Below, piece after piece: positions 1-10,447 of a stretch of DNA of 64,000 nt. The stretch lies in NCBI GenBank assembly GCA_030141605.1, contig JAQGDQ010000156.1, forward strand, positions 248,001 to 312,000. The letters run 5' to 3'. The notes under the pieces were generated by a model, which was not told where the DNA came from, made no database searches, and saw only the letters and a list, made by a program, of their open reading frames with translations. The number at the start of each line of letters is the position of its first letter. Positions within the stretch are counted from its first letter, which is position 1. This stretch comes from Tubiluchus corallicola. Its lineage: Eukaryota > Priapulida > Priapulimorpha > Priapulimorphida > Tubiluchidae. The translations under genes and the position numbers were made by a program.

Positions 1-769
1 TAATGCGAGTATTGTTCACATTTCTTTGTGAACTTGGATGTTTTGTTTAGTCACAACAATAGGCACACACCATAATTACATAGTTAGATTAATAAAATAG
101 TAATTATGAAATTGATTACAAATTTTAAGAGCTAGATATGCACTGTATCATGCCTGTAAATTTCTAACTAACATAAGCTGCTAATACAATACTGAGATGA
201 AAATGAATGCCATTTAAACAACAAATTTTTGCGATATCAGTTATCTTCTTTATTTACAACCATTGATTTACAGATTGTTATCACAGCCAAAAAACATCAC
301 ATAATTATGAAGATGATCTTGCAAACATAAGAACATTTGACATTGAATTATTCAGTACACAATTAATTTCAGTTTAGACTGAACAAACAATTAATATTTT
401 AACTTCTATTTTAGTTACAAATGAAAGGACAACATAATTATATTGCCTTACTTTGGGCCTATATTAATATATTGGGTTCTATTAATACACTGCTTCATAG
501 AAGGATATCAAACATAAATGTTTAGCTTACATATTTATATTTTTAAAAATCACTTTCAATTGAACTTTTGTAAACTGGAAAATGTGCACAGTAGCATTGG
601 CAGCAACATAGCAATTTTACATCAGTTATAAAATAAAATAGGTAAGTAAGAACTATGAAGCAACTGTCGAGCAAATTGTCATTAAGATACTTCAGCAATG
701 GCTCCATGAATTTTTGCTAATGTATACTGAATTTACTAGTGTGAAGTATACTGTAAAAAACCCAGAGCT
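1..769. other. FAN1 3' flank, no further gene seen
   Basis: AT-rich sequence downstream of the FAN1 stop codon, which lies at 1202 on the minus strand. It probably includes the FAN1 3' untranslated region. No reading frame or recognisable element was found. Confidence 0.4.
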
Positions 770-1180
770 GTGTGAGTTGGTACATTAAACTCCTCACTCT
801 GGCTGCGACTCCTAGAATTTTAGAAGATCCAACTCTGACTCTGATTCCTAAAATTTTAGATCCAACTCCGACTCCTGCCTTTCAATAATAATTCGCAGTA
901 CTATCAATATTTAGCTACAGTGGCATTTCATCACTACTTCTTATGCTTGAAAAACAGTCTAGTTGCATAGACACCAACACGATAGCATCCCAGAATGGGA
1001 GATTATGCATGTGTTAAAACATGAAAAGTAACTGGAGTCTAAGTTTGTGTATTTTTTACCGACTCCAACACTGACTCCTCTGACAGTAAGCGTACACTGA
1101 CTCCAAAACCCTAATTTTTAGTAACTCCGACTCCATTAGCAATGAGAACACTGCCAACCCCGACTCCACAGCCCAGAAAA
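770..1180 (-). repeat. Dispersed repeat with GGAGTCGG-type motifs
   Basis: On the plus strand the words CCGACTCC, CTGACTCC and CAACTCCG recur about a dozen times between 775-865 and 1065-1180. The minus strand is therefore a degenerate GGAGTCGGAGTTGGA-type repeat. The two clusters are separated by about 200 bases of ordinary sequence. It lies in or just past the FAN1 3' UTR. Similar short GAGTCGG arrays occur dispersed in several invertebrate genomes (from memory); the family name is not known to me. Confidence 0.6.
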
Positions 1181-1201
1181 AACCATTATGCAAATTTTTA
1201 A

Positions 1202-3835
1202 TCAGGAGTGTTCAAGGACTTTAACAGAATTTTTCGATGCTCCGGGAAGTTGTTTAGATCCCACAGCCCTAACATAGCACACTTCGGCATCAACGCCTAT
1301 CTGGCAGAAAAAATCAAGCCATAACATTTGCTTATGTGACAACCTATCCCCAGGACCTTTCACCTCTGACACTTTAAACATCTTTTTCTCATTATTCCAA
1401 ACCACTAGGTCTGGCATGCCACCTCTGCAATGCTTATGGTCTTTAATAATTCGCTCTAGGATTTTTGCCAGTGTTTCTCCACCAATACAGGCAATCAGGC
1501 TATTTAGGCGCTCTGGACTTTCATAAAGATCCCAGCTTATCAAAGAACACTCTTCATCTGCATGTTTCTCCCAGCAAGAAGCTATTGTGTTAGTCAAGAA
1601 ATCTTCATCACTGTTAGCAATTTCACATAACCTAGTGTCAACTGCTTCTTTTCGATTTTCATAAAAACAGTCATAACGTAGATCTAGCGGACCGGATTGA
1701 TATGGACCACGAAATGCATCAGGAATGCCTGGCATGAATAGAATGTCCCAGAATAACAATCCAAGTATAGTGGTAAAAGCTGATCCCTCACCATGAACAC
1801 CATCAGTATATCCCAACTGCTGTTTGTACTGAATTATGCATAAATTTTCTACACCGCAAGCAACCATACCCTCGTTGCCCCCATCTTCATCACAATCAGA
1901 GGTAACAAAGACAGTCTTTCCAGGAACACCAGATGACATTACTTTTCCGAGGAATATACGTTCAGGTGGCTCAGAACACGGCATTTGCGGTACGCTGATC
2001 AAAAATTTATGCAAAGACACATTGCGCGGTGACTTGCAGATTTTTTCGGCCCTCAGTCTTAGCGCCAGTCGATGTCCTGTGCGCACATGTTTATCACTCA
2101 AGCCATCAATAATGGCTTCTAAAGCTCTATCAGGCTGCTTCAGATGCTGATCCAGATTCAACGCTAGTCTGTCCCACCAACGGCCTCTGGCTTCACAACA
2201 ATAGATAGATTGGCTTAGCAAATTCCTTAGCACATCTACAGCACTGCCGTAGTCACGCAACTTCTGCAGAGTTTCGACACCCAGATAAAGAACCTTAGTA
2301 TACAACGAACATGCTGTAAAACATCTAACCCAGGGTGGAAGTGACAAATCGTATTGCAAAATGTTTTTGTCTGTGTAGAATTCATTAAATTCTGCTTTTG
2401 CTTCTTGAAAGACATTCAACGCTTCAGAGAACTTGTGTTTATCAATGAGTCCAAGCAGGTCACTTGCACGAGTTAGAATATTCTGAAATCGCAGCAGTGA
2501 TGCCCTGTCTTGAAATATCCTGGCTTTTTTCTCTACTACATACTTAGGATACTGGATTTTGCCCAAATTAACCAAGAGCATGGAAAACAGTTGTTGAAGA
2601 CCAGGCTGAGCTTGCGGATCAGTATCATCTAAGGTAATACTAGTCAAATTAAATAACATTAGTACTCTCAGCAATGTCACCCTGGGCTCTTCAGCCACAA
2701 TACATAGTTTGTCAAGCAGCTTTTTAGCTTTTTTCAGCACAAAGTGTTGTCTGCAGCTGCCAAATACATTCCTCTGCTTCGTGCATTGTTCAAGGATAAG
2801 CTTAGTAAGCGATGACATCTGTAGTCCAGTAGCAGAAATGTGCAAATCTTTTGCAAGGTTGCGCAATTCTACACTTCCTAAAAGCTTGAGAGCCACGGTG
2901 ACGTCGCAAAGGTCTTTCTCGCTCAACAAAAATTGGTTTTTGATCAGCTCACTGATAGCGGGTTGCAAGTCATCGGCAATTCGAGGATAACAAATTTTGG
3001 ATACCTGAATCCAGCGGTACTTCCTTTGGAAAAGTCGCACAAACAGTTGTTGAGCTTTAATGGACAATCCATAAAATTTGTTAATCCAGCTCATATCTGA
3101 CTCATCAACTAACAGACGGTCATGTTCATCTTCTAAGACAGACCTCAAGACCAACAAAAAATTTTCGAGATAATACGGAACAGTTTGGTTTGTTGAATTA
3201 TCATTTTCATCGCGACAGTCACTGTCGTGTACACTTGACTCGACTACACTATCCAACTTTTCTAACAAAGCACTATCACAAATTTCACTCGAAGTGGAGA
3301 TTTCAGCAGTTTTTTCTGAATTTTTTTCAGGATTAACACAGTCAATAGTTTTAAATGTGACAGCATTTTGAAGGTTTTTATCACTTTCATACTTAACGAT
3401 GTTGTCCACATTTTGTGATACAGAATGAACGATCATATTTTTCGGTTTCTCAGTGTCCACTATTTGCTTTTTAGTAGACACCAGATTTTCCTCTATATTA
3501 CTTTTTACTGCAAGTTTTCTTTTCTTCCGTGAAAGTATCCTTCTGGAGTGGTTTTCTTTTGGCTGTGGACAATCAACAATGCCATTCACATGATAACGTG
3601 CAGTGTCACTTTGTTTAATAATGTTGCTCATCGTCGAATCTACCTGTGTCAAAGATTCATCACCACAGACACAGTCTAAAGATGCACTGGCGCTGTCTCC
3701 CGATGTGACACAGAAATCATCAAGATGCTTATTTATGGAAGACAATTTCACTTCTAAACCACAAGCAGGACAATTTATCATTCTTGGCACGTGCCTTTCA
3801 AGGCAGTCGAACAGTGATATTTGCCTAGATGCCAT
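1202..3835 (-). CDS. FAN1: Fanconi-associated nuclease 1 (FAN1), single coding exon
   Basis: Structure-specific 5' flap endo/exonuclease that acts in the nucleus with ubiquitinated FANCD2 in interstrand cross-link repair. The 877-aa frame starts at the first ATG (MASRQISLFDC); a TTG four codons upstream is open but is not a likely animal start. Residues 22-42 form a UBZ4 ubiquitin-binding zinc finger (C22, C25, H37, C42). A SAP-like DNA-binding segment lies near 318-350 and a helical TPR-like region near 400-640. The C-terminal VRR-NUC nuclease carries E683 in HGEGSAF, D809 in GGMPD, and E824 and K826 in EVKGPGD. The spacings (126 and 15 residues) equal those of the known human catalytic residues E834, D960, E975 and K977. 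The protein is shorter than human FAN1 (1017 aa), mostly in the disordered region after the zinc finger. The frame is intact, so it should be functional. A CTATAG 3' splice-like site upstream of the ATG allows a 5' UTR intron. Confidence 0.97.
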   Translation of the reverse strand: MASRQISLFDCLERHVPRMINCPACGLEVKLSSINKHLDDFCVTSGDSASASLDCVCGDESLTQVDSTMSNIIKQSDTARYHVNGIVDCPQPKENHSRRILSRKKRKLAVKSNIEENLVSTKKQIVDTEKPKNMIVHSVSQNVDNIVKYESDKNLQNAVTFKTIDCVNPEKNSEKTAEISTSSEICDSALLEKLDSVVESSVHDSDCRDENDNSTNQTVPYYLENFLLVLRSVLEDEHDRLLVDESDMSWINKFYGLSIKAQQLFVRLFQRKYRWIQVSKICYPRIADDLQPAISELIKNQFLLSEKDLCDVTVALKLLGSVELRNLAKDLHISATGLQMSSLTKLILEQCTKQRNVFGSCRQHFVLKKAKKLLDKLCIVAEEPRVTLLRVLMLFNLTSITLDDTDPQAQPGLQQLFSMLLVNLGKIQYPKYVVEKKARIFQDRASLLRFQNILTRASDLLGLIDKHKFSEALNVFQEAKAEFNEFYTDKNILQYDLSLPPWVRCFTACSLYTKVLYLGVETLQKLRDYGSAVDVLRNLLSQSIYCCEARGRWWDRLALNLDQHLKQPDRALEAIIDGLSDKHVRTGHRLALRLRAEKICKSPRNVSLHKFLISVPQMPCSEPPERIFLGKVMSSGVPGKTVFVTSDCDEDGGNEGMVACGVENLCIIQYKQQLGYTDGVHGEGSAFTTILGLLFWDILFMPGIPDAFRGPYQSGPLDLRYDCFYENRKEAVDTRLCEIANSDEDFLTNTIASCWEKHADEECSLISWDLYESPERLNSLIACIGGETLAKILERIIKDHKHCRGGMPDLVVWNNEKKMFKVSEVKGPGDRLSHKQMLWLDFFCQIGVDAEVCYVRAVGSKQLPGASKNSVKVLEHS

Positions 3836-4031
3836 GTCTTTATCCAAAAATATCTATAGATATTAAAAAAAGTACATTAGAAAACATTTTAGAATCATAA
3901 CTATAATTTACTAAATCAGCAATAGATCTATATCACTAGGAAAATTTAGTTTAAAAAAATGAAACAGCTACAAGCCACAAAAATATCATCATTTTATTAA
4001 AAATTAGTCAAACTCACTGGCTGTTGCAGTT
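3836..4031 (-). promoter_or_regulatory. FAN1 upstream region
   Basis: Short AT-rich stretch between the FAN1 start codon and a 316-bp repeat copy. It should hold the 5' UTR or a first 5' UTR intron. No TATA box or other core element was convincing, so only the position supports the call. Confidence 0.25.
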
Positions 4032-4347
4032 ATGCAAAACCCAGAGATTTTTATAAAAGTATCTAGTATCGAAATAATTGGGAGAGTGTGCAGCAAACGA
4101 CCACAAAGCCCGTGATGATTTGAAAAGGTGGACTTCTAAAATGTCAATTTTATTAGAATTTTCACTACTTACATATATTCCCATTGCTAGTACAGTTGCT
4201 ATCTCCCAACATTATTTCAGTTATTGATACACACTCACTCATTAATTAGCAGTTTATATACCTACCAAGAAACCAAGAACACATGGAATTATGTGATTTA
4301 AAACTGTTTAGCAAGATAATTTTACCTTATCTTAAATACTGTTCCAC
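4032..4347. repeat. 316-bp direct repeat, copy 1
   Basis: Runs from ATGCAAAACCCAGAG to AATACTGTTCCAC. It matches 5178-5493 over its full length with no indels and roughly ten substitutions. Sequence similarity stops sharply on both sides. No terminal inverted repeats, poly(A) tail or coding frame are visible, so the class is unknown. Confidence 0.85.
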
Positions 4348-5177
4348 TATTTCTATAATTTAACAAATCATGCAGGTTTAAAGTTACACATAGCAAAAAC
4401 AAATTGCTTTGACTGTGCAATTATATGGCTTCCAGCACCATGTCATTATCCTGCTAGCCTAGGTTTACATATAAACAGTCCGATTTTAATCTTATTGTAA
4501 CGTAAAGGCCAAAATTCTCTAAAATGAAGAGATGCCGTATTATGGAAGTCATTGTCAAATGAGCGAGCATCTAGTTCTTATTATAGCTGAGCTAGAAATA
4601 CAACAAGACTTTAATTTTGCAACGAAATTGAACTAGATAATAATATTAGTGATTATTTATATTATATAGCATGTTTTTATTTTTTCTTGTTTAGAATTTG
4701 CATGACATTTTCTGGTTAATTGGAAATTACAATGGTGGATTTACGTTAGATAAAACAGTTTTTTGTTAGTTTTTTTCTGGTTTGAACTTAGCTCTTTACT
4801 TATATTTTTGATGCACAAAACGTTATTTTGCAAGTGGCATTCACAGCGTATTTAAAGCGATCTTATCACTGATTTAATTTTAGAGATTTTGATGACTTTG
4901 CTTGCATTTATTTTGTTTTAAGACTTGAATACAAATATTTTAATGTGTCAAGAATATAGCTAATTTCTTTATTTAGGCTTTTATTTTGCTTGCAAAAAAA
5001 TTACATTTTGTATGTAGAATACAATTTTCATTGATTTTACGATGCAGCACGTCTTCATTACTAACTGCTTTTGCTATCTAATCCACCTCACTTACGTGAT
5101 TTTCTTTCTAAATTTGCATTTGTTCTGACTGAAAGAGGCAGAATATCTTACAAATGTCCCAGGGAATAAGAGTTGGC
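4348..5177. other. Spacer between 316-bp repeats, no gene seen
   Basis: AT-rich, stop-dense sequence. Nothing recognisable. Confidence 0.35.
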
Positions 5178-5493
5178 ATGCAAAACCCAGAGATTTTTAT
5201 AAAAGTACCTAGTATTGAAATAATTGGGAGAGTGTGCAGCAAACGACCACAAAGCCCGTGAAGATTTGAAAAGGTGGACTTCTAAAATGTCAATTTTATT
5301 AAAATTTTCACTACTTACATATATTCCCATTGCTACTACAGGTTCTATCTTCCAACATTATTTCAGTTATTGATACACACTCACTCATTAATTAGTAGTT
5401 TATATACCTACCAAGAAACCAAGAACACGTGGAATTATGTGATTTAAAACTGTTTAGCAAGATAATTTTACCTTATCTTAAATACTGTTCCAC
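5178..5493. repeat. 316-bp direct repeat, copy 2
   Basis: Second copy of the repeat at 4032-4347, same orientation, about 1.15 kb downstream and the same length. Differences are scattered single-base changes, many of them transitions. Confidence 0.85.
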
Positions 5494-5667
5494 AAAATCT
5501 CTTAGAATTATATTAAGAAAGGAGCCCTTTATTTTGTTTGGCTCACAGATTCTCTCACTTTGCTATGACACAACTTCAAACAATAATTCTGCAAAATATC
5601 TCACCCGAATTTATGTGTTTTTCTATTTCATTGAGACCTGGCAAAAATGTATGAAGTGAAAAACACT

Positions 5668-5770
5668 AAGTCCTCGCTTAACGACTCCCCGTTTAGCAAT
5701 GTTTCGTTTTAATTTCATTGAACACTTGACACCTTTTTCTCACTTAACGACATACATTCCATTTTAATGA
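5668..5770 (+). repeat. CTTAACGAC-type dispersed repeat
   Basis: Begins TAAGTCCTCGCTTAACGAC and repeats CACTTAACGACAT at about 5740. The same 19-base word (17 of 19 matching) appears inverted at 10427-10445, directly beside the 3' end of the large LINE. The two sites are copies of one dispersed repeat in opposite orientations. Confidence 0.6.
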
Positions 5771-5879
5771 TGTTTTTATCATTACGCTTAATTTGACACG
5801 ATTGCATATCTTTGCTTCATTATATTTTGTTTGAGTTTATTATACATATTTTGCTTCTTTCACTGATTTATTATATATG

Positions 5880-6263
5880 TTTTTTTTGTTTTTTTTTGGT
5901 TTGACTTTTTTCCAGTTTTTTGTTTTAATCGGTTAGTTAAATGCTTTACATATTTTGTTAATCATCATTTCATATTTTTCATTTTATTTCTTTGTTGCAT
6001 AGCTTACTTAGTTATTTCACTTTCATGTTTAATGTAATTCATGTTAACAGCAGCACCACAAATTTTTTACAATTTTCACGAACCTGAGAAGGGTAGCTGA
6101 CTCGATGACCAATTGGTCTTTCGCTACCCTTTCTCCTGCACCCCCCTTAACTCTTTCCTTTATGCTTAATTTATCGTTTTTAATCAATAACTAAAAAAAT
6201 AATAGTCAATTTGTATACAGGTGTAAATGAGGAGATAAATAAAAATGTCTATGTCTATGTCTA
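5880..6263 (+). mobile_element. 5'-truncated LINE copy (3' UTR only) with hairpin and (TCTATG)n tail
   Basis: T-rich 3' UTR, then a hairpin at 6086-6135, then a run of adenines and AATAAAAATGTCTATGTCTATGTCTA. The 3.6-kb LINE ending at 10392 has the same order of parts: hairpin with an inner GACC/GGTC pair, 'AATAACTAAAAAAA', AATAAA and an ATGTCTATG tail. This is therefore a second copy or close relative reduced to its 3' end, as expected from incomplete target-primed reverse transcription. The left boundary is approximate. Confidence 0.65.
6086..6135 (+). other. LINE 3' RNA hairpin
   Basis: GGGTAGC (6091-6097) pairs with GCTACCC (6123-6129). The stem extends through GAGAA/TTCTC with one bulged T. 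An inner GACC (6107-6110) pairs with GGTC (6115-6118). The outer stem differs in sequence from the hairpin at 10271-10313 but also pairs, so structure rather than sequence is conserved. Confidence 0.65.
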
Positions 6264-6812
6264 CTTTGCTCTCAGCCATTTTTTATTTTATCAACAACAT
6301 TTTTTACCTAATTTGAAGTGTGAAAATGGTACATATTGTGTTTTTGTGTTCTAAAAACACATTAGTAACCTAAAGAATGCAATCATGTTTTTGCTTCCCG
6401 ACTGACTATATACAAAATTTTAGCCGTTAGTACTAAGTGAGATCTATTTGCCTATTTATAAACCTCCAGACGCCCAAGTGTAAATTTTATGTAAAAGAAT
6501 TTTATCTGCTTTGAACCTGTTGGTATAACAACCAGATTAGTAGTACAAGAAATTAAAGGTCGCTCCAGTGCTTGATATTCACTAGGCAGTGTTTAACCCA
6601 TAACTACCTATTTATAGGTTTCAAAATTAAGGAACGAGCAACCGCTCGCAAGTTTAGCTAGATCCTGATACTGAAAAGATAGGTAATTGCAAGCAAGCAG
6701 AAAGAAATTAATCGGTAGAAACACGAATAAAACTCATAAAATGTTTAATTTGAGTTTTGCCTCTGGAACGTATCTCAATTCTTTTACATTTCTCTTTGAA
6801 AGTCTTGGTTTC
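6264..6812. other. Intervening sequence between LINE copies, no gene seen
   Basis: AT-rich sequence without a recognisable feature. The right end contains GTTTCGTTTAAC, the left half of the CTTAACGAC-type repeat that the large LINE interrupted. Confidence 0.35.
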
Positions 6813-6820
6813 GTTTAACA
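6813..6820. repeat. Left target-site duplication of the LINE
   Basis: GTTTAACA here and the identical GTTTAACA at 10393-10400 flank the element. Both belong to the interrupted CTTAACGAC-type repeat, so the 8-bp match is plausible as a true target-site duplication. Confidence 0.55.
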
Positions 6821-6830
6821 ACGTTTCACT

Positions 6831-9800
6831 TTGCGTGAGTTTTCTACTTTTACTAACTTTTCCACTAATAATAATGATCCTGATAACTTTCTTCCTTATC
6901 AAGAAAGTAATTATTATAAACTGTCAACTCTATCTAGTCAAGATGACTTAGCAAATACCAGTAAGGATTTCACTTTTGTGCATTTTAATGTCAGTAGTAT
7001 AAACAAAAATTACACTAGTATGTTAGACGTTCTTTTACACTTTCAAAACCCTCCTGACATTATAGCATTAAGTGAAACCCGTTTAAAAAAAGATCATATT
7101 TTTCTCGTTTAAAAAAAGATCATATTTTTCTCACACCCTTACCTGGGTATCAATTTATTCGTGACGATTCTACAACCAATGCAGGTGGTGTGGGATTGTA
7201 TATCAGAAACTCTGTAATTTTTTCAGAAATGCCTAAATACAAAATACACAACTCAGACTGTAAAAATGGCTCCACAAACCGTATGCAACTGGAGAATATG
7301 TGGATTGAAATAGAAACTCCACCCAACATCAAAAACATTTTATTTGGAGTCATCTACAGGCACCCAAATACTAACCTTGAAGAATTTCATGAAGAACTAG
7401 AAAGCAAATTATCCTTAATTAACAGAACTAACAAATTTTGCTATATATGCGGTGACATAAATATTAACTTACTACATAGTGACAGCAAAACCTCAGTGAC
7501 AAATTATACAAACATGTTATTCTCTAATAATTTTGTGCCAATTATAACTAAACCAACAAGAATAACTCATCACACTAATACACTCATTGATCATATTTAT
7601 ACAAATGACCTCACCAACCACGTAACACCTGGAATTTTGCTTTATCAAGTAGCCGACCATCTTCCTATATTTGCAATTATAAAGCATACTAAACTGAAAA
7701 TGAAATCCAACAAAATCACCACAAGAAATTTTAAAAATTCAACTGAACAAAATTTTTTAAATAACCTGCAGCTAGAATTAGCCAAAATAAATTTTAATGA
7801 CTTGGAAACTAATGAGGGATTTAGCAAATTTAATGAAATACTCTTCAATGTGTTTAATAATCATTTTCCTTTGCAAACTCTGTCTAGGAAAGACACTATT
7901 ACATTTCAAAAACCATGGATCACTAAAGGAATTTTAAATAGTATTAAAACCAGATCACGTCTTTACAAATCACACAAACTCTCAAATAATTTATACAAAC
8001 AAATCTACTACAAATCCTACTCAAATAAATTAAATCATGTCAAGGAATCATCAAAAAAAACAATATTACACTGAAACATTGCAAAAACACAAGAATAACA
8101 TGAAAAAAACTTGGGAAACAATAAACAGTATTATAAAAACTGATCCAAAAACACGACAAACACCAAGTAAGTTAACAATAAATAATGTGGACTATACAGA
8201 TACATATGATATTGCCAGTAAACTAAATGAGTTTTTTGTAAATATAGGACCTGACATGGCTGCCAAAATACCTAAACCTAACGTTAATTTTACTGACTTT
8301 TTAAAAAAACCCTAACCCAAATTCTTTTTTCATTAATCCTATTACTGAAAATGAAACATGCACACTTTTAAACACACTTAATTCAAACAAATCACCAGGA
8401 CCACAAAATATACCAATATCTTTTTTTAAATCTGCAAGTCAAATTATTTCACCAATACTCACATTACTGTTTAATAAATCGGTTAATGCTGGAACTTTTC
8501 CAAATATATTAAAAATAGCAAAAGTTATTCCTTTATATAAAACTGGCTCTCCACATGAACCTGGCAATTACAGACCAATATCTCTCTTATCACCAGTATC
8601 AAAAGTTTTTGAGAGTCTAATTTACAAGAGATTATACCAGTTTGTTGTGAAAAGTAATATCCTAAGTAAATACCAGTTTGGTTTCAGAAAAAATTATTCA
8701 ACTGCCCTTGCTGTATCCGAATTAATAGACACGATCTCTCTAGACACTGACAAAAAATTACTGAATTGCGGAATATTTTTAGACTTATCAAAAGCTTTTG
8801 ATACCGTACAGCATAGTATACTAATAGCCAAATTAAACCATTATGGCATCAGAGGTCTACCTTTGCAACTAATTCAATCATATCTAACTAACAGAAAACA
8901 ATTCATATCTATTAACAATGTATCATCAGACTATAAACACATATCGTGTGGAGTGCCACAAGGCTCTAATTTAGGACCTCTTCTATTCTTAATTTATATT
9001 AACGATCTTCCCACATGCAGCAACTTTCGAACCCGAATATTTGCCGATGACACTAATTTGTTCATGTCTGACTCCAATATAAATAATCTGCAAAAATCTG
9101 TTAATGACGAAATGAAAAAATAGACCTGTGGATGAGGGCAAACCAGCTATCAATTAACTACAAAAAAACCAAATTTATGATAATCAACAATAATCAAATT
9201 AACAATGCTAATAATCCAAAATTTCATATTATAATAAACAAACACAAAATTGAAGAAACAGACAACATCAAATACTTGGGCCTACTCATTGATAATAAAT
9301 TAACATGGGAACCACATATAAAACACATAACATACAAATTAAGTCGAATTACTGGAATAATTTTAAAAGTAAGGCACTACGTTGACCAATATATTCTGAA
9401 ACTTCTATATAATTCGTTAGTTTTCCCTTATTTACAATATTCCATCTTAACATGGGGTACAGCTTTTGCATCAACTCAAAAATTAATACAGACACAACAA
9501 AACAAAATAGTAAAATTAATAACTTTTGCTCGCAAATATGATCATGCTACACCATCGTTCGTAAAATTAAAAATTTTAAAAGTAAGAGATATTTACAATC
9601 TTGAGTTGTTCAAATTTATGTATAAATTCAATGCTGGTTTATTACCCGAACTTTTTAGAGAATATTTCACTAATGTTTCTGATATACATTCCTACTTCAC
9701 AAGAGCTGCTTCTAATGAACAGTATTTTGTGGAGAGATTTTTTACCCGACATGGTTTCAATAGCTTAAAATCACGAGGAGTTAAATTATGGAACTCGTTG

Positions 9801-9887
9801 CCAAAATATACCTTTGGCGGTAGCTTATTTTCTGCTTCCAAAAAATACACAAAATTCTTACTAAATGAATATACCTGTAATACATAA
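6831..9887 (+). pseudogene. LINE ORF2 (endonuclease-reverse transcriptase), frameshifted
   Basis: The product would nick target DNA and copy the element RNA into it. Endonuclease motifs in order: FNVSSINKN, ALSETRL (catalytic Glu, about 7065), GGVGLYI (7184), FGVIYRHPN, CGDININLL (7450) and DHLPIF (7657). Reverse transcriptase motifs: NKSPGPQNIP, PLYKTG..NYRPISLL, FGFRKNYST, LDLSKAFDTVQHS, GVPQGSNLGPLLFLIYINDLP and FADDTNLF (catalytic DD near 9050). The frame breaks at a 26-bp tandem duplication (7080-7131), in the A run near 8052, in the A run near 8306 and in the A run at 9115. The remaining protein reads cleanly between breaks, up to the stop at 9887. Confidence 0.9.
7080..7131 (+). repeat. 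26-bp tandem duplication disrupting the LINE endonuclease
   Basis: The unit GTTTAAAAAAAGATCATATT plus TTTCTC occurs twice back to back without mismatch. Because 26 is not a multiple of three, the second unit shifts frame and puts a TAA in the endonuclease just after the catalytic SETRL motif. Confidence 0.9.
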
Positions 9888-10270
9888 CTTGTAAGACTAA
9901 TAAGCAAGCTATCAAGTGTGTTTTTTTCTTCTCATCTCCTAAGTAATTGTTGCTCTTTCTTATACTTACTTTTTCTCTTAAATTTTCTATATTACACTTT
10001 TTTTGATACTTATTTTATCTCTCCATACAGTCAAAATCCCCTGTCAATAAGGCCCCTATATGAAAATATATATAATAATCATAATTACTTGTATTGTTTT
10101 GTTTAGATTTTGGTGTCATCTAACTTTATTATTTTTTGTTTTCACTTATACTGTTTTCATTTATACTTTGTTTTCATTTATACTGTTTATTATTATTATT
10201 TCTTTTCCCATTTGATTTTGTTATCCGCAGTCTCACCATTTACTTTTAATATACTAATTTAATTATTAGA
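9888..10270 (+). other. LINE 3' untranslated region
   Basis: T-rich, stop-dense sequence between the ORF2 stop and the terminal hairpin. It includes repeated TTTCATTTATACT blocks at about 10139-10185. It belongs to the LINE. Confidence 0.7.
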
Positions 10271-10313
10271 CAGGGCAGGAGACTAGATGACCCTATGGTC
10301 CTTCCCTGCCCTG
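10271..10313 (+). other. LINE 3' RNA hairpin
   Basis: CAGGGCAGG (10271-10279) pairs perfectly with CCTGCCCTG (10305-10313). An inner GACC (10289-10292) pairs with GGTC (10297-10300). It sits about 80 bases before the ATGTCTATG tail. In related LINEs a terminal structure like this is the site recognised by the reverse transcriptase. Confidence 0.7.
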
Positions 10314-10392
10314 CTCCACTACTATAATTAAGTAATAACTAAAAAAACTTGTCATGTCAAACAAATGGAGAAAATAAATGTTCTATGTCTAT

Positions 10393-10447
10393 GTTTAACA
10401 TTGCGTTTTGCTGGAACGCATTAGCGTCGTTAAACCAGGACTTACTG
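10393..10447 (-). repeat. CTTAACGAC-type repeat interrupted by the LINE
   Basis: Read on the minus strand it gives TAAGTCCTGGTTTAACGAC followed by AACGCAATGTTAAAC, and then continues on the other side of the LINE near 6820. It also holds the right copy of the target-site duplication (10393-10400). Confidence 0.55.

Larger units (their letters stand above)
6821..10392 (+). mobile_element. Non-LTR retrotransposon (CR1/Jockey-superfamily LINE), 3.57 kb, 5'-truncated
   Basis: Contains an apurinic-type endonuclease, a reverse transcriptase, a C-terminal domain ending LWNSLPKYTF, a T-rich 3' UTR, a hairpin at 10271-10313 and an AATAAATGTTCTATGTCTATGT tail. It is flanked by GTTTAACA on both sides. 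The reading frame is already open at the first bases and no ORF1 is present, so the insertion is 5'-truncated inside ORF2. Lesions are few (one 26-bp tandem duplication and three single-base slips in A runs), which points to a fairly recent insertion. The clade (CR1, Rex1, Daphne or similar) cannot be fixed by eye. Confidence 0.9.

Noticed and set aside
3836-3847. FAN1 start four codons upstream at a TTG
   Set aside because: Animal genes start at ATG; the first ATG gives the expected N terminus just ahead of the UBZ4 finger.
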